Part shown: positions 1 to 8,625 of the stretch, piece after piece
How positions within the stretch are numbered: position 1 is the first letter of the stretch
Layout: each line of letters begins with the position of its first letter
Source of the DNA: Acidobacteriota bacterium
GTDB taxonomy: Bacteria > Acidobacteriota > Terriglobia > UBA7540
Length of the DNA: 14,297 nt
Assembly: GCA_021828245.1 (NCBI GenBank)
Contig: JAKASC010000013.1
Coordinates: 4,764 to 19,060, forward strand
Direction: 5' to 3'
Notes under the pieces: model-generated
The model's database searches: none
What the model was told of the DNA's origin: nothing
The model's input: the letters and a program-made list of their open reading frames with translations, nothing else
Program-made: the position numbers and the translations under genes

Positions 1-166
1 AGGTGAGGTAGCACGCAAGAAAAAGCACAGAACTTGCAACCGCCGAAAGCATACAGGCTCGATGGGCGCGGACGCTCTTCCGGCGAATAAAATAGAAGCC
101 CGCGAGCAGCAGCGCGACGGTCAGGGAGTTGAACGCGGCCTCGAGGGCAGGCAGGTGAGCGGTCAT
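1..166 (-). CDS. DUF420-type membrane protein, N-terminal part (cut by window edge)
   Basis: Only the first 55 codons are present, read leftward from an ATG at 166; the 3' end lies outside the window. The peptide starts MTAHLPALEAAFNSL. It has a hydrophobic helix (about residues 14-26), a basic loop with RRKSVRAHRACM, and a second hydrophobic helix (about 39-54). The pattern of PALxAxxNxL, FIRR and RAHRACM matches my memory of DUF420 proteins, small multi-helix membrane proteins often encoded with heme-copper oxidase genes. The gene starts 36 bases after the heme O synthase stop, on the same strand, so it is probably in the same transcript. A role in oxidase assembly is inferred from context only. 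The family call is fairly sure despite the truncation. Confidence 0.75.
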   Translation of the reverse strand, partial: MTAHLPALEAAFNSLTVALLLAGFYFIRRKSVRAHRACMLSAVASSVLFLACYLT

Positions 167-202
167 CGGTCGGCTTGGGCCGGCTTCGCCTTGGGCGTCG
201 CG

Positions 203-1147
203 CTAGGGCCTGGCTTTCTCCAGCATCATGAGGACCCACAGGAGCGGCAAATAGGCAATCGAAGCGAGCACCAGTTGCCGAGCCAGGCGATTGCTCCGAG
301 CGCGGGCCCAGCGCGCCCCGTAAGCCAGAAAATAGAGTCCCAGCGCCAGCGCGCCCACTACGTAAAGCCGCCCCACCTCGCCGGTGAGCGCCGGGATGAG
401 GCTCAGCGGGACGAGCGCCAGCAGAAAACCCATAATCTGGCGCGCCGTGCGTCGGCCCTCCGCGTCATGGGCCGGCAACATCCGCAGCCCGGCGCGCGAG
501 TAATCTTCACGGTACATCCAGGCAATGCCCAGCAGATGCGGAAACTGCCAAACAAACAAAATGGCGTAAAGGATAGCCGCTTCCCCGCTGAGCGAGCCGC
601 GCGCGGCCGCCCATCCGATGACAGGCGGCATGGCGCCGGGCAAAGCTCCTACCCAGGTGCACCAAGGGGTTTTGCGCTTGAGGGGCGTGTATAAAAGGAG
701 ATAACTTGCCAAGGTGAGGAGCGCCAGCACGCTGGCCAGAGCGTTCACTTGAATCCAGAGCAGCGCGCCGCCCGCTGCCGCGAGCGCCAGGCCGTAAACC
801 AGCGCGGCGGATGAATTCATCCGGCCGGCCGGCAAGGGCCGTTGGGCGGTGCGGCGCATCCGGGCATCGGAGCGGCGCTCGAGATATTGATTGAGTGTTC
901 CCGTTCCGCTCGCCACCAGGAGCGTTCCGAGCAAGGTGTCGAGCAATAGCCCCCACCGCATCGCTCCGTGCCAGGCCAAATCAAAGCCGGTCAAGGTGCT
1001 GACGAGCACCAGCAAATTCACTTCGGGCTTGGTCAACGTCCAATAATCGGCCAGCCAGACGAGCCAACGGGTGTGCTCGGGCTGCGGCGCAGGCGGGAGC
1101 GGATCGGCGGCGTCGGGAGCCGGAACGCGGGCTTGAGGTTCTGTCAT
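203..1147 (-). CDS. ctaB: Protoheme IX farnesyltransferase (heme O synthase)
   Basis: This membrane enzyme transfers a farnesyl group to protoheme IX to give heme O, the precursor of heme A for aa3-type oxidases. The 314-residue protein has a UbiA-type polytopic layout. The first prenyl-diphosphate site is N86-x3-E90-x3-D94 followed by MRRT and RPLPAG. The middle motif is YTPLKRKTP (about 153-161), and GALPGAMPPVIGW follows. The second acidic site is in WQFPHLLGIAW...REDYSRAG (about 200-220). I chose the ATG at 1147 because it overlaps the upstream heme A synthase stop as ATGA, typical of coupled translation. A longer reading to 1234 would add 29 residues without family character and run far into the upstream gene. 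E90 stands where many homologues have Asp. Confidence 0.95.
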   Translation of the reverse strand: MTEPQARVPAPDAADPLPPAPQPEHTRWLVWLADYWTLTKPEVNLLVLVSTLTGFDLAWHGAMRWGLLLDTLLGTLLVASGTGTLNQYLERRSDARMRRTAQRPLPAGRMNSSAALVYGLALAAAGGALLWIQVNALASVLALLTLASYLLLYTPLKRKTPWCTWVGALPGAMPPVIGWAAARGSLSGEAAILYAILFVWQFPHLLGIAWMYREDYSRAGLRMLPAHDAEGRRTARQIMGFLLALVPLSLIPALTGEVGRLYVVGALALGLYFLAYGARWARARSNRLARQLVLASIAYLPLLWVLMMLEKARP

Positions 1148-2070
1148 GCCGTGGCCTTTCTTTGCTCCGCCGCTTCCGCCGAGCGTTCCGCGCTTCCGGT
1201 TCGGACGTAACGATAAACTCGATAGGTCAGCCAAAGGCTTGTCACCAGCACCAGCCCTCCCACGGCCACGTGAGCGGTGGTGATATCCACTACCGGGGCT
1301 TCCGGCTGCGGGGCATTCTGATGCGTGAGGACTTCAATGTAAGAACCGACGCCCAAGAGCAGTTGCAGGGCGAGTAAAGCTACCAGGAGCCTCGCCGCCC
1401 GAACCAACGGCTGACACTCGTCAAAATGATTTTGAACGCGGACGAAGATCCACAGCGTGGCCGCCGTGACCAGCAGCGCCACCACGATGTGCGGAATCAC
1501 GCCAAAGCCATGATGACGGAAAATGGCGCCCAGCAAAATGAGGATAAAAATCGTCACCGTGTTGGCGACCGTCAGCCAACGGAGGCTCGGCGAGGCGTGG
1601 TCTTCCAACTTCGCGTCATCCCACCGCCACTCCGGGCCGGTGAAAACGGCCAAACTCACCATGAGACAAAAGAAGACTTGCGCCATGCACGCATGAGCGA
1701 CGGAAACGGCCACCGGCAAATACATCAGCACCGTGATGCCCCCCAGCACCGCCTGAATCAAAATGGCCAAAACCGACAAGCCGGCCAGGCGACGCACCCA
1801 GCGGCGCTCTTCGCTTTTCCAAATCCAGCCTGCCAGGATGAGCGTCAGAATCACCACCACGCCCGCCACCAGGCGATGTCCGGCTTCGTAGAACACGCCG
1901 CCCACCATGCGCGGCATGTGGAAGCTTCCGAAGAAAGTCGGCCAGCTTGGCACCGAAAGGCCCGCGTCGTTGGAAGTGACTAGCGCGCCCGCGATAATCA
2001 GGAAGAAGGTGGCGAAGGCCACAAAAATGGCGTAGCGGTGCAACCACGGATTGACCCTGCGACGACTCAT
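1144..2070 (-). CDS. ctaA: Heme A synthase (CtaA/COX15 family)
   Basis: The enzyme oxidises the C8 methyl group of heme O to a formyl group, giving heme A, in the cytoplasmic membrane. The 308-residue protein has eight predicted hydrophobic helices. The signature N34-D-AGLSVPSWP follows helix 1. The four histidines expected as heme ligands are present: H65 in YEAGHRLVAG, H126 in VAHACMAQ, H194 in IPHIVVA and H267 in TAHVAVGG. The family length and the repeat of two four-helix halves fit. The ATG at 2070 lies 21 bases after the stop of the small membrane protein gene and has only a weak purine-rich ribosome site. Its stop overlaps the heme O synthase start, so the two heme-modifying steps are translationally linked. 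Confidence 0.95.
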   Translation of the reverse strand: MSRRRVNPWLHRYAIFVAFATFFLIIAGALVTSNDAGLSVPSWPTFFGSFHMPRMVGGVFYEAGHRLVAGVVVILTLILAGWIWKSEERRWVRRLAGLSVLAILIQAVLGGITVLMYLPVAVSVAHACMAQVFFCLMVSLAVFTGPEWRWDDAKLEDHASPSLRWLTVANTVTIFILILLGAIFRHHGFGVIPHIVVALLVTAATLWIFVRVQNHFDECQPLVRAARLLVALLALQLLLGVGSYIEVLTHQNAPQPEAPVVDITTAHVAVGGLVLVTSLWLTYRVYRYVRTGSAERSAEAAEQRKATA

Positions 2071-2091
2071 CAGACCGTTCCACCCCGCGCT

Positions 2092-2319
2092 TTACGTCGT
2101 CTCTCTCAGCGGGGCTTCCGCCGGCGCGGCTTCCGTGAAGCCGTGAAATCGGTTTCTTCGCCGCGCCGCCAGAACCAGAATCCCCACAAACAGAAAAACC
2201 GCCGGCGTGCCCAGGAGCAGAATGCCGCTGCGCAAGGCATGAATGCCGCTCCCCTTCGCGGCCGCCGCGGAGGTGTAACAGAGCACGCATTGAGCTAAGA
2301 CCAGACCACTCGACAACAC
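2092..2319 (-). CDS. Small CxxC membrane protein upstream of heme A synthase
   Basis: This is a 75-residue protein with a GTG start at 2319. A good ribosome site, GGGGAG, lies 9 bases upstream. Near the N-terminus is C11-V-L-C14 in AQCVLCYTSAAAAKG. A single strong transmembrane helix follows (about 31-51, GILLLGTPAVFLFVGILVLA), then a basic RRRNR stop-transfer and a polar tail. It sits 31 bases after the acetate kinase stop and 21 bases before heme A synthase, tightly packed on the same strand. I recall similar short QCxxC membrane proteins near oxidase genes in other phyla, but I cannot name a family. The cysteine pair could bind metal or heme or be redox active. That, and any role in oxidase biogenesis, is inference. 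Confidence 0.7.
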   Translation of the reverse strand: MLSSGLVLAQCVLCYTSAAAAKGSGIHALRSGILLLGTPAVFLFVGILVLAARRRNRFHGFTEAAPAEAPLRETT

Positions 2320-2350
2320 TTGTGGGCGCTCCCCAGCAAAGCGAAGTCTT

Positions 2351-3571
2351 TTATTTTACCACTTCCGTGAGCAACTTGCAGCCCGTCCGGGCGATGACCC
2401 AATCTTCCTGCGCGCGAATCAACAGCACGCGGACCTTGGAGGGCGGCGCGGCCAGATCCCCGTCGGCGTGGGCTTCGGAGTTTCGTTTCGGGTCGAGTTC
2501 AACGCCGAGAAAAGCCAGGCGCTTGCACGCGGCCGCGCGCACTTCCGGCGAGTTTTCTCCAATGCCGCCGGTAAACACCAAAGCATCCAGCCTGCCGAGG
2601 CTGGGCAGGAGCGCGCCGACGTGGAACGTCAGCCGCTGGACGAACAGCCGGAAGGCCAGATCCGCGCGTGGCTCGCCCTGGGCGCGCGCTGCCAGCACTT
2701 CCCGCATGTCCGCCGAGATTCCGGAAACCCCCAGCAAGCCCGAGCCGCGATTGAGGATGTCCTCAAGCTGCTCGGGGGTGTAACGCAGCTCCCGCATTAG
2801 ATAGAGGAGCAGGCCGGGGTCGAGCGAGCCGGCCCGCGTGCTCATCATCAGCCCTTCGAGCGGGGTAAAGCCCATGGTGGTGGCGAGGCTTCGCCCGCCG
2901 CCGACCGCCGTGAGCGAGCAGCCACTCCCCAAATGGCAGGTGACGAGCCGCAAGGAAGTGGGCTCCCGATCGAGCAGTCGCGCCGCCCGCGCGGCACAGT
3001 ACTCGTGGTTGATGCCGTGGAATCCGTACCGCCGCAGCCCCTTTTCGAGCCACTCATACGGTCCCGGGTAAACCACTTCTTCTTCCGGCAGGCTGCGGTG
3101 GAACGCGGTGTCGAACACGGCGACCTGCGGAATCCTCCCAAAGCGTTCTGCCACCGCTTCCATGCCTTGAATTTCCGCTCGATTATGGAGGGGCGCGAAG
3201 ACGCCCGCTTGGGCAATCGCGCTTTTGACTTCCGGCGTGATCAGGACCGGCTCGGTGTAGCGAGCCCCGCCGTGGACCACCCGGTGGGCCGCCGCTTCCA
3301 CCACGGGACCGTCCTGCCGCCCCAATCCCGGATGATTGTTCAGCGTGCTCAACAAGTGGGCAAGCGCCGCTTCATGCGAGCCTACCGCGATCTCAACCTG
3401 TTCAGCGGGTTGTCCGGCCGTTTGGATTCGCAGCCGCCCGCCGCCGGCTTGGCCCCATTCAATCCGCGCCTCCCAGAGCGCCGGCTGCGCGTCCTCCGGC
3501 AGCGGAGCGCTGACGTCATACAAACACGCTTTCTGACTGCTCGACCCGGCGTTGAGAACCAGAATCCTCAT
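2351..3571 (-). CDS. ackA: Acetate kinase
   Basis: The cytoplasmic enzyme interconverts acetyl phosphate plus ADP with acetate plus ATP. The 406-residue protein is of normal family length and looks complete. Motifs in order: N7-AGSSS (phosphate-1 loop), HRVVHGG with R97, VFDTAFH with D154, YGFHG with H185, HLGSGCSL with H213, MGFTPLEGLMMSTRAG with R246, and GGIGENSPEVR near the C-terminus. The residues match the catalytic Asn, both Arg, Asp and His known for acetate kinases. The ATG at 3571 opens directly into the NAGSSS strand. The ribosome site is weak. It follows the phosphoketolase gene by 121 bases on the same strand and would consume that enzyme's product, acetyl phosphate, to make ATP. 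Confidence 0.96.
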   Translation of the reverse strand: MRILVLNAGSSSQKACLYDVSAPLPEDAQPALWEARIEWGQAGGGRLRIQTAGQPAEQVEIAVGSHEAALAHLLSTLNNHPGLGRQDGPVVEAAAHRVVHGGARYTEPVLITPEVKSAIAQAGVFAPLHNRAEIQGMEAVAERFGRIPQVAVFDTAFHRSLPEEEVVYPGPYEWLEKGLRRYGFHGINHEYCAARAARLLDREPTSLRLVTCHLGSGCSLTAVGGGRSLATTMGFTPLEGLMMSTRAGSLDPGLLLYLMRELRYTPEQLEDILNRGSGLLGVSGISADMREVLAARAQGEPRADLAFRLFVQRLTFHVGALLPSLGRLDALVFTGGIGENSPEVRAAACKRLAFLGVELDPKRNSEAHADGDLAAPPSKVRVLLIRAQEDWVIARTGCKLLTEVVK

Positions 3572-3692
3572 GCAGCTTCAACCGCGATGCCGCGCTCCCC
3601 CGGAGTTGCGACGCTCCGCCGCACTCCTTGCCTGCAACCTTCTCTCGCCGACTTCGCTTGGAACGTGCTAGGGCGCGAGGCGAGCCGATCCC

Positions 3693-6059
3693 TCACTCCG
3701 TTCCCGAGGGATACGGCCACTGCCAGTTTTTAATTTCCGGCATGTCGTCGCCGTGCGCTTGAACGTAGGAGCGGTGATCCACCAACCGGTCGCGCAGCCA
3801 CTGGCGAAAATGAGCGGTGACATTTTCCAACTTGGGCACCCGGTCGAGCACATCCAAGGCCAGGTGGAAACGGTCCAAATCGTTGCGCACACACATGTCG
3901 AAAGGCGTGGTGGTGGTTCCCTCTTCCTTGTAGCCGCGCACGTGGAGCTGCTGGTTGCGGCGCCGATAGACCAGGCGATGGATGAGCCACGGATAGCCGT
4001 GAAAGGCAAAAATGATCGGCTTATTGGGGGTGAACAGAGCGTCATAGGCGCGATCGGGCAGCCCGTGCGGATGCTCGCTCTGCGGCTGAAGCGCCATCAG
4101 ATCCACCACATTCACCACGCGAAGGCGCAGATCGGGGACGTGTTGGCGCAGCAGGTCCACGGCGGCCAGCGTTTCGAGCGTCGGCACGTCGCCGGCGCAG
4201 GCCATCACGGCGTCTGGCTCGGCGCCTTGGTCGTTGCTGGCCCAGCTCCAAATCCCCACGCCTTGCGTGCAGTGACGCACGGCCGCCTCCATATCCAGCC
4301 ATTGCAGCTCGGGATGCTTACCGGCAATGATGACGTTGACGTAATTCCGACTGCGCAGGCAGTGATCCACCACCGAGAGCAGCGTGTTGGCGTCCGGCGG
4401 AAGATAGACTCGAACGACCTCGGCCTTCTTGTTCACCACGTGATCAATGAATCCCGGGTCTTGGTGGCTGAATCCGTTATGATCCTGCCGCCACACGTGG
4501 GACGTCAGCAAGTAATTCAGCGACGCGATGGGCCGCCGCCAGGGAATCCCGCGGGTGACTTTCAGCCACTTGGCGTGCTGGTTGAACATGGAATCCACAA
4601 TGTGAATGAACGCTTCATAGCAGGAGAAAAATCCGTGCCGGCCGGTCAGCAGATAGCCTTCCAGCCATCCTTGGCACATGTGCTCGCTCAAGACTTCCAT
4701 CACCCGTCCGTCCGGCTTCACGTGGTCGTCGGTGGGCAGGATCTCCGCCGTCGAGACACGATTCGTCACTTGAAACACGGCCTCTAGGCGGTTGGAGGAC
4801 GTTTCATCCGGGCCCATCAGCCGAAAGTTCGCCGGGTTGAGCTTCATAACGTCGCGCAAAAACGTTCCGGCCACGCGCGTGGATTCCGCCGTGAGGGTGC
4901 CCGGCTTCTCGACGGCGACACCATATTGGCGGAAGTCCGGCATGTGCAGATCTTTCAGCAACAAGCCGCCGTTGGCGTGTGGATTCGCTCCCATGCGGCG
5001 CGGGCCTTGGGGCGCTAGCGCCGCCAGCTCCGGCCGCAATCGGCCGGCTCCATCGAAAAGCTCTTCGGGCTGGTAACTTCGCATCCAGGCTTCGAGCATT
5101 TTCAGATGGTCGGGTTTCGCGGCCAGATCCGCGAGCGGGACTTGGTGGGCGCGGAACGTGCCCTCGACGGGCAAGCCGTCCACTTCCTTCGGGCCTGTCC
5201 ATCCCTTGAGCGTGCGGAGGATAATCATCGGCCAGCGGGGCCGTTGTTGGAAGCCGTTTTGCCGCGCCTGGGCCTGGATGGATTGAATCTCTTGCAGCAC
5301 GCGCTCCAGCGTGGCCGCCATCGCCTGATGCATCGGCTCGGGCTCGTGGCCTTCAACAAAATGCGGCTCATAGCCGTAGCCCACGAAGAGGTCACGAAGC
5401 TCTTCCGATGAAATGCGCGCCAACACCGTTGGGCCGGCGATTTTGTAACCGTTCAAGTGCAGGATGGGTAGCACGGCTCCATCGCGCGCCGGATTGAGGA
5501 ACTTGTTGGAGTGCCAGCTCGTCGCGCAGGGGCCGGTTTCCGCCTCGCCGTCTCCCACCACGCAGCAGGCGATGAGGGCCGGGTTGTCAAAGACGGCTCC
5601 ATAAGCGTGCAGCAACGAATAGCCTAGCTCCCCGCCTTCGTGAATAGACCCGGGGGTTTCTGGAGCCGTGTGGCTGGGCACGCCGCCTGGAAACGAAAAC
5701 TGGCGGAACAGCCGCTTCATCCCCTCGGCGTCCTGCGACACCTCCGAATAGAGTTCCGAATAGGTTCCTTCGAGGTAGGTATTCGCCACCACTCCCGGCC
5801 CGCCGTGGCCCGGCCCGGTCACAAAAATCATGTTGAGGTCGCGCCGCCGAATCAGCCGGTTCAAGTGAGCGTAAATGAAGTTCAGTCCCGGTGTCGTGCC
5901 CCAATGCCCGAGCAGTCTCGGCTTGATGTGCTCGATTTTCAGCGGCTCGCGCAGCAAGGGATTATCCATCAAGTAGATTTGGCCGACGGAAAGATAGTTG
6001 GCGGCGCGCCAGTAAGCGTGGATTTGGTTTAATTCCGTTTGCGACAAAGCAGGTTCCAT
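3693..6059 (-). CDS. xfp: Xylulose-5-phosphate/fructose-6-phosphate phosphoketolase
   Basis: This thiamine diphosphate enzyme splits xylulose-5-P to glyceraldehyde-3-P and acetyl phosphate; many homologues also split fructose-6-P to erythrose-4-P and acetyl phosphate. The 788-residue protein is full length. Visible motifs include LGHWGTTPG (about 50-58), GPGHGGP (about 82-88), FPGGVPSHTAPETPG (about 123-137), the ThDP/Mg loop GDGEAETGP (about 169-177), and SHQDPGFIDHVVNKKAEVVR in the second half. I chose the ATG at 6059. The upstream in-frame TTG at 6062 would leave AGGTG too close, while the ATG has AGGTGATTG at good spacing. Substrate preference cannot be read from the sequence. It pairs with the downstream acetate kinase as a phosphoketolase shunt. 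The gene lies 159 bases after oxidase subunit III. Confidence 0.96.
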   Translation of the reverse strand: MEPALSQTELNQIHAYWRAANYLSVGQIYLMDNPLLREPLKIEHIKPRLLGHWGTTPGLNFIYAHLNRLIRRRDLNMIFVTGPGHGGPGVVANTYLEGTYSELYSEVSQDAEGMKRLFRQFSFPGGVPSHTAPETPGSIHEGGELGYSLLHAYGAVFDNPALIACCVVGDGEAETGPCATSWHSNKFLNPARDGAVLPILHLNGYKIAGPTVLARISSEELRDLFVGYGYEPHFVEGHEPEPMHQAMAATLERVLQEIQSIQAQARQNGFQQRPRWPMIILRTLKGWTGPKEVDGLPVEGTFRAHQVPLADLAAKPDHLKMLEAWMRSYQPEELFDGAGRLRPELAALAPQGPRRMGANPHANGGLLLKDLHMPDFRQYGVAVEKPGTLTAESTRVAGTFLRDVMKLNPANFRLMGPDETSSNRLEAVFQVTNRVSTAEILPTDDHVKPDGRVMEVLSEHMCQGWLEGYLLTGRHGFFSCYEAFIHIVDSMFNQHAKWLKVTRGIPWRRPIASLNYLLTSHVWRQDHNGFSHQDPGFIDHVVNKKAEVVRVYLPPDANTLLSVVDHCLRSRNYVNVIIAGKHPELQWLDMEAAVRHCTQGVGIWSWASNDQGAEPDAVMACAGDVPTLETLAAVDLLRQHVPDLRLRVVNVVDLMALQPQSEHPHGLPDRAYDALFTPNKPIIFAFHGYPWLIHRLVYRRRNQQLHVRGYKEEGTTTTPFDMCVRNDLDRFHLALDVLDRVPKLENVTAHFRQWLRDRLVDHRSYVQAHGDDMPEIKNWQWPYPSGTE

Positions 6060-6218
6060 CAATCACCTCGCGCGTTCTGAAACCTCCTCCAGCGTAGCAC
6101 AGGCGAGCCTCAGCACGAGGAGGGAACTCCTCTTCACCCTCTGTCGCCGTCCGGTCCGCCGCATTGGCGCGTAGCTCGCCCGGCTTGCCGGCGGAGAAAA
6201 CGGCCGCAGGCGATGAAT

Positions 6219-6863
6219 TCAAACCCACAAGGCCAGCATCAGAAACAGGTAAAGCCAGAGGATGTCCATGAAATGCCAATAGAGGGTTGTCACCTTGAGG
6301 ATGGTCTGCCCGCTCGCGCCCCGCGCGATCCGCCGATGGCGCGCCACCAAGTAAAACAGCGCCAAAAGTCCGCCCGCCAGATGCGCGCCATGCGCGGCCG
6401 TCAGCAGGTAGAAGAAAGAGCAGGCCGGATTGGTGGCCAAATAAACTCCGCGCGCCGCCAGCTCGCGCCAGGCGTCAAGCTGCCCCGCCAAAAACGCGAC
6501 GCCCAGCGCCGCAGTCGCCATCAGCCAGCCGAAAAATGGCCCCTCGCGCGCCGCCCGAAGGCTTCTGCCGGAAAGTTCGAGCGTCACGCTGCTGGCCAGC
6601 AACATCGCCGTATTCAAATACAGAATGCGCGGCAGCGCCACGCGAGTCCAATCCGCGCCGAGCCCCGCCCGCACCACCATGGCGCTGGTGAAGGCGGCGA
6701 AGAACATCGTGATGGAGGCCATGGCGATCCAGATGCCCGTCGGGCCCACGCTCAGCGCCGTGCCATTGCCACCGGCGGAGCGACCGGCGGAGCCTTCTCC
6801 CCCGTTGCCCCCGTCGCCAAAGCCCCTTTCCTCAAGCGTTGGAAATTTGGTCTGCGTTGTCAT
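6219..6863 (-). CDS. coxC: Cytochrome c oxidase subunit III
   Basis: This is the integral membrane subunit of the heme-copper oxidase that packs against subunit I. The 214-residue protein starts with a Gly-rich polar tail (about 13-35). Five hydrophobic segments follow at about 43-64, 78-95, 109-127, 147-175 and 190-213. Family features are QLDAWRELAARG (about 128-139), SFFYLLTAAHGAHLAGG (about 149-165) and the terminal YWHFMDILWLYLF. This is the short five-helix form. I chose the ATG at 6863, which has AGGAAG upstream and overlaps the 3' end of subunit I by 32 bases; an in-frame extension to 6908 adds a basic stretch with no family character. The overlap suggests coupled translation with subunit I. 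Confidence 0.92.
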   Translation of the reverse strand: MTTQTKFPTLEERGFGDGGNGGEGSAGRSAGGNGTALSVGPTGIWIAMASITMFFAAFTSAMVVRAGLGADWTRVALPRILYLNTAMLLASSVTLELSGRSLRAAREGPFFGWLMATAALGVAFLAGQLDAWRELAARGVYLATNPACSFFYLLTAAHGAHLAGGLLALFYLVARHRRIARGASGQTILKVTTLYWHFMDILWLYLFLMLALWV

Positions 6864-8625
6864 CGGCAGCTTCCTTTCGCGCCCGCGACGGGCCCGCGTC
6901 CGGCGCATTTTGCATCACGAAATCCTGCTCTTGACCCGCCACCGCGTACTCATAAGGGCCGCGATAAACCGCGCGAGCCGCGCCCGGCGTGGCCCATTCG
7001 AGCGTGGTGGCTTGCCAAGGATTTTCGCCCGCTTTCTTGCCCCCAAACAGGCTCCAAAACAAGTTGAAGATAAAAAGAAACTGCGCCGCGCCCAACCCGA
7101 GCGCCGCCACCGTGATGAAGCGCTGCAACGGCATCAAGGGCTGAAGATAGGGATCCACAAATTGCGCGTAGCGGCGCACGTTGCCCGCCATGCCCAGAAA
7201 ATACATGGGCATGAAGACGCAATACGCTCCCACGAACGTCAGGATGAAGTGAATCTTGCCGAGCGTTTCATTCATCATGCGGCCGAACATTTTCGGAAAC
7301 CAAAAATACGTTCCGCTGAAGATGCCGAACATGGCCGCCATCCCCATGACCAGGTGGAAGTGCGCCACCACAAAATAGGTGGCGTGGAGCTGCACGTCCA
7401 CCGGCGGCTCGGCGAGAAAAATACCGCTCAATCCGCCGCTGACAAAAATGGACACAAACCCCAGGGCAAACAGCATGGCGGTGGTCAGTCGCAGCCGGCC
7501 GCCCCAAAGCGTTCCGAGCCAATTGAACGTCTTGACGGCGGAAGGCACGGCAATGATGACGGTCAGCACCGCAAACGCAAACGCTGAATACGGATTCATT
7601 CCGCTCACGAACATGTGATGGCCCCACACCAGAAAACCCAGAAATCCAATGGCGATGGTCGCCCACACCATGGCGCGATAGCCAAACACGGGCTTGCGCG
7701 CGAAGCAAGAAAGCAGATGCGAGGTCACCCCCATGGCCGGCAGAATGGCGATATAAACCTCCGGGTGACCGAAAAACCAAAAAAGGTGCTCCCACAACAG
7801 CGGTGAGCCGCCCGCGTGGCCATGAATCATCTGCCCGCTCACGATCAGCCCGCTCGGAACAAAGAAGCTGGTTCCCGCGACGCGATCCAGCATCAGCAGG
7901 ACGCACGCCGCCAGCAGCACGGCGAAGGAAAGCAACATCAGGATGGCGGTGACAAACCACGCCCAGGCGGTGAGAGGCATTCGCATCAGCGTCATGCCCG
8001 GCGCCCGCAAATCGAGCGTGGTGGTGATAAAGTTGAGCGCCCCTAAAAGCGAGGCCACGCAAAACAAGGCAATCGAGATGATCCACAGGCTCTGCCCCAG
8101 GCCCTCGCCCGGACCCGTGATGCTGCCAAGCGCGCTCAGCGGCGGATAGGCCGTCCAGCCGGAAATCGCCGGCCCGCCCCGCACGAAGAAGCTCGCCAGC
8201 AACACGCCCAGGCTCGTGAAGGTGAGCCAGAAGGAAAGCATGTTCAATCGTGGAAACGCCATCCGCTCCGCGCCCAGTTGCGCCGGCAACAGACAATTCC
8301 CAAACCCCGCTTGAGGCGCCGTGGTTAAAACAAAAAAAATCATCAGCGTTCCGTGCACCGTCAAAAGCGACAAATAATATTCCGGCGTCATCAACCCCGC
8401 CGGCGCGCCCGAGGCGGAAAGCGCGTTCAGACCCGGAATCGCCAGCCTCGGCCAGGCCAAATGCACGCGCATCAGCCAGGACAGAAACATCGCCACGAGC
8501 GCCGCAAAAAGCGCCAAAAAATAGTATTGCTTGCCGATGATTTGGTGGTCGGTGCTGAAGACGTACTTCCGCCAAAACCCCTGAGCGACTTGCGGTGCCA
8601 CGCTTTCACTGGAAGCCTTTGCCAT
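6832..8625 (-). CDS. coxA: Cytochrome c oxidase subunit I (type A-like heme-copper oxidase)
   Basis: This is the catalytic membrane subunit that reduces O2 at a heme-CuB centre. The 597-residue protein has the expected ligands. H91 (TVHGTLMIFF) and H424 would bind the low-spin heme and H422 (AHFHLVMG) the high-spin heme. CuB would be bound by H287 and the pair H336-H337, with the cross-linking Tyr at Y291 in HPEVY. K365 in VPSAVKTFNW fits the K-channel lysine, and E289 fits the D-channel end glutamate. The usual D-channel entry motif GAxDMAFP reads GAERMAFP (E120-R121), so the Asp is replaced. The ATG at 8625 (MAKASSESV) is preferred; an in-frame reading to 8754 adds 43 basic residues unlike the family. 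Subunit III overlaps the 3' end. Confidence 0.95.
   Translation of the reverse strand: MAKASSESVAPQVAQGFWRKYVFSTDHQIIGKQYYFLALFAALVAMFLSWLMRVHLAWPRLAIPGLNALSASGAPAGLMTPEYYLSLLTVHGTLMIFFVLTTAPQAGFGNCLLPAQLGAERMAFPRLNMLSFWLTFTSLGVLLASFFVRGGPAISGWTAYPPLSALGSITGPGEGLGQSLWIISIALFCVASLLGALNFITTTLDLRAPGMTLMRMPLTAWAWFVTAILMLLSFAVLLAACVLLMLDRVAGTSFFVPSGLIVSGQMIHGHAGGSPLLWEHLFWFFGHPEVYIAILPAMGVTSHLLSCFARKPVFGYRAMVWATIAIGFLGFLVWGHHMFVSGMNPYSAFAFAVLTVIIAVPSAVKTFNWLGTLWGGRLRLTTAMLFALGFVSIFVSGGLSGIFLAEPPVDVQLHATYFVVAHFHLVMGMAAMFGIFSGTYFWFPKMFGRMMNETLGKIHFILTFVGAYCVFMPMYFLGMAGNVRRYAQFVDPYLQPLMPLQRFITVAALGLGAAQFLFIFNLFWSLFGGKKAGENPWQATTLEWATPGAARAVYRGPYEYAVAGQEQDFVMQNAPDAGPSRARKEAADDNADQISNA

Noticed and set aside
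1148..1234. A 29-residue N-terminal extension of heme O synthase.
   Set aside because: It would overlap the heme A synthase gene by about 90 bases; the ATGA stop-start overlap at 1144-1147 is more likely.
3572..3692. The 121-base spacer between phosphoketolase and acetate kinase as a possible promoter region.
   Set aside because: No -10/-35 pair, ribosome-linked small gene or strong hairpin was seen.
3753..4787. A 344-codon open frame on the plus strand.
   Set aside because: It is antisense to the phosphoketolase gene, whose motifs are unambiguous, and no family signal was seen.
6117..6132. Hairpin gaggag-ggaa-ctcctc after the oxidase operon as a terminator.
   Set aside because: The stem is only six pairs and lacks a T-run on either strand.
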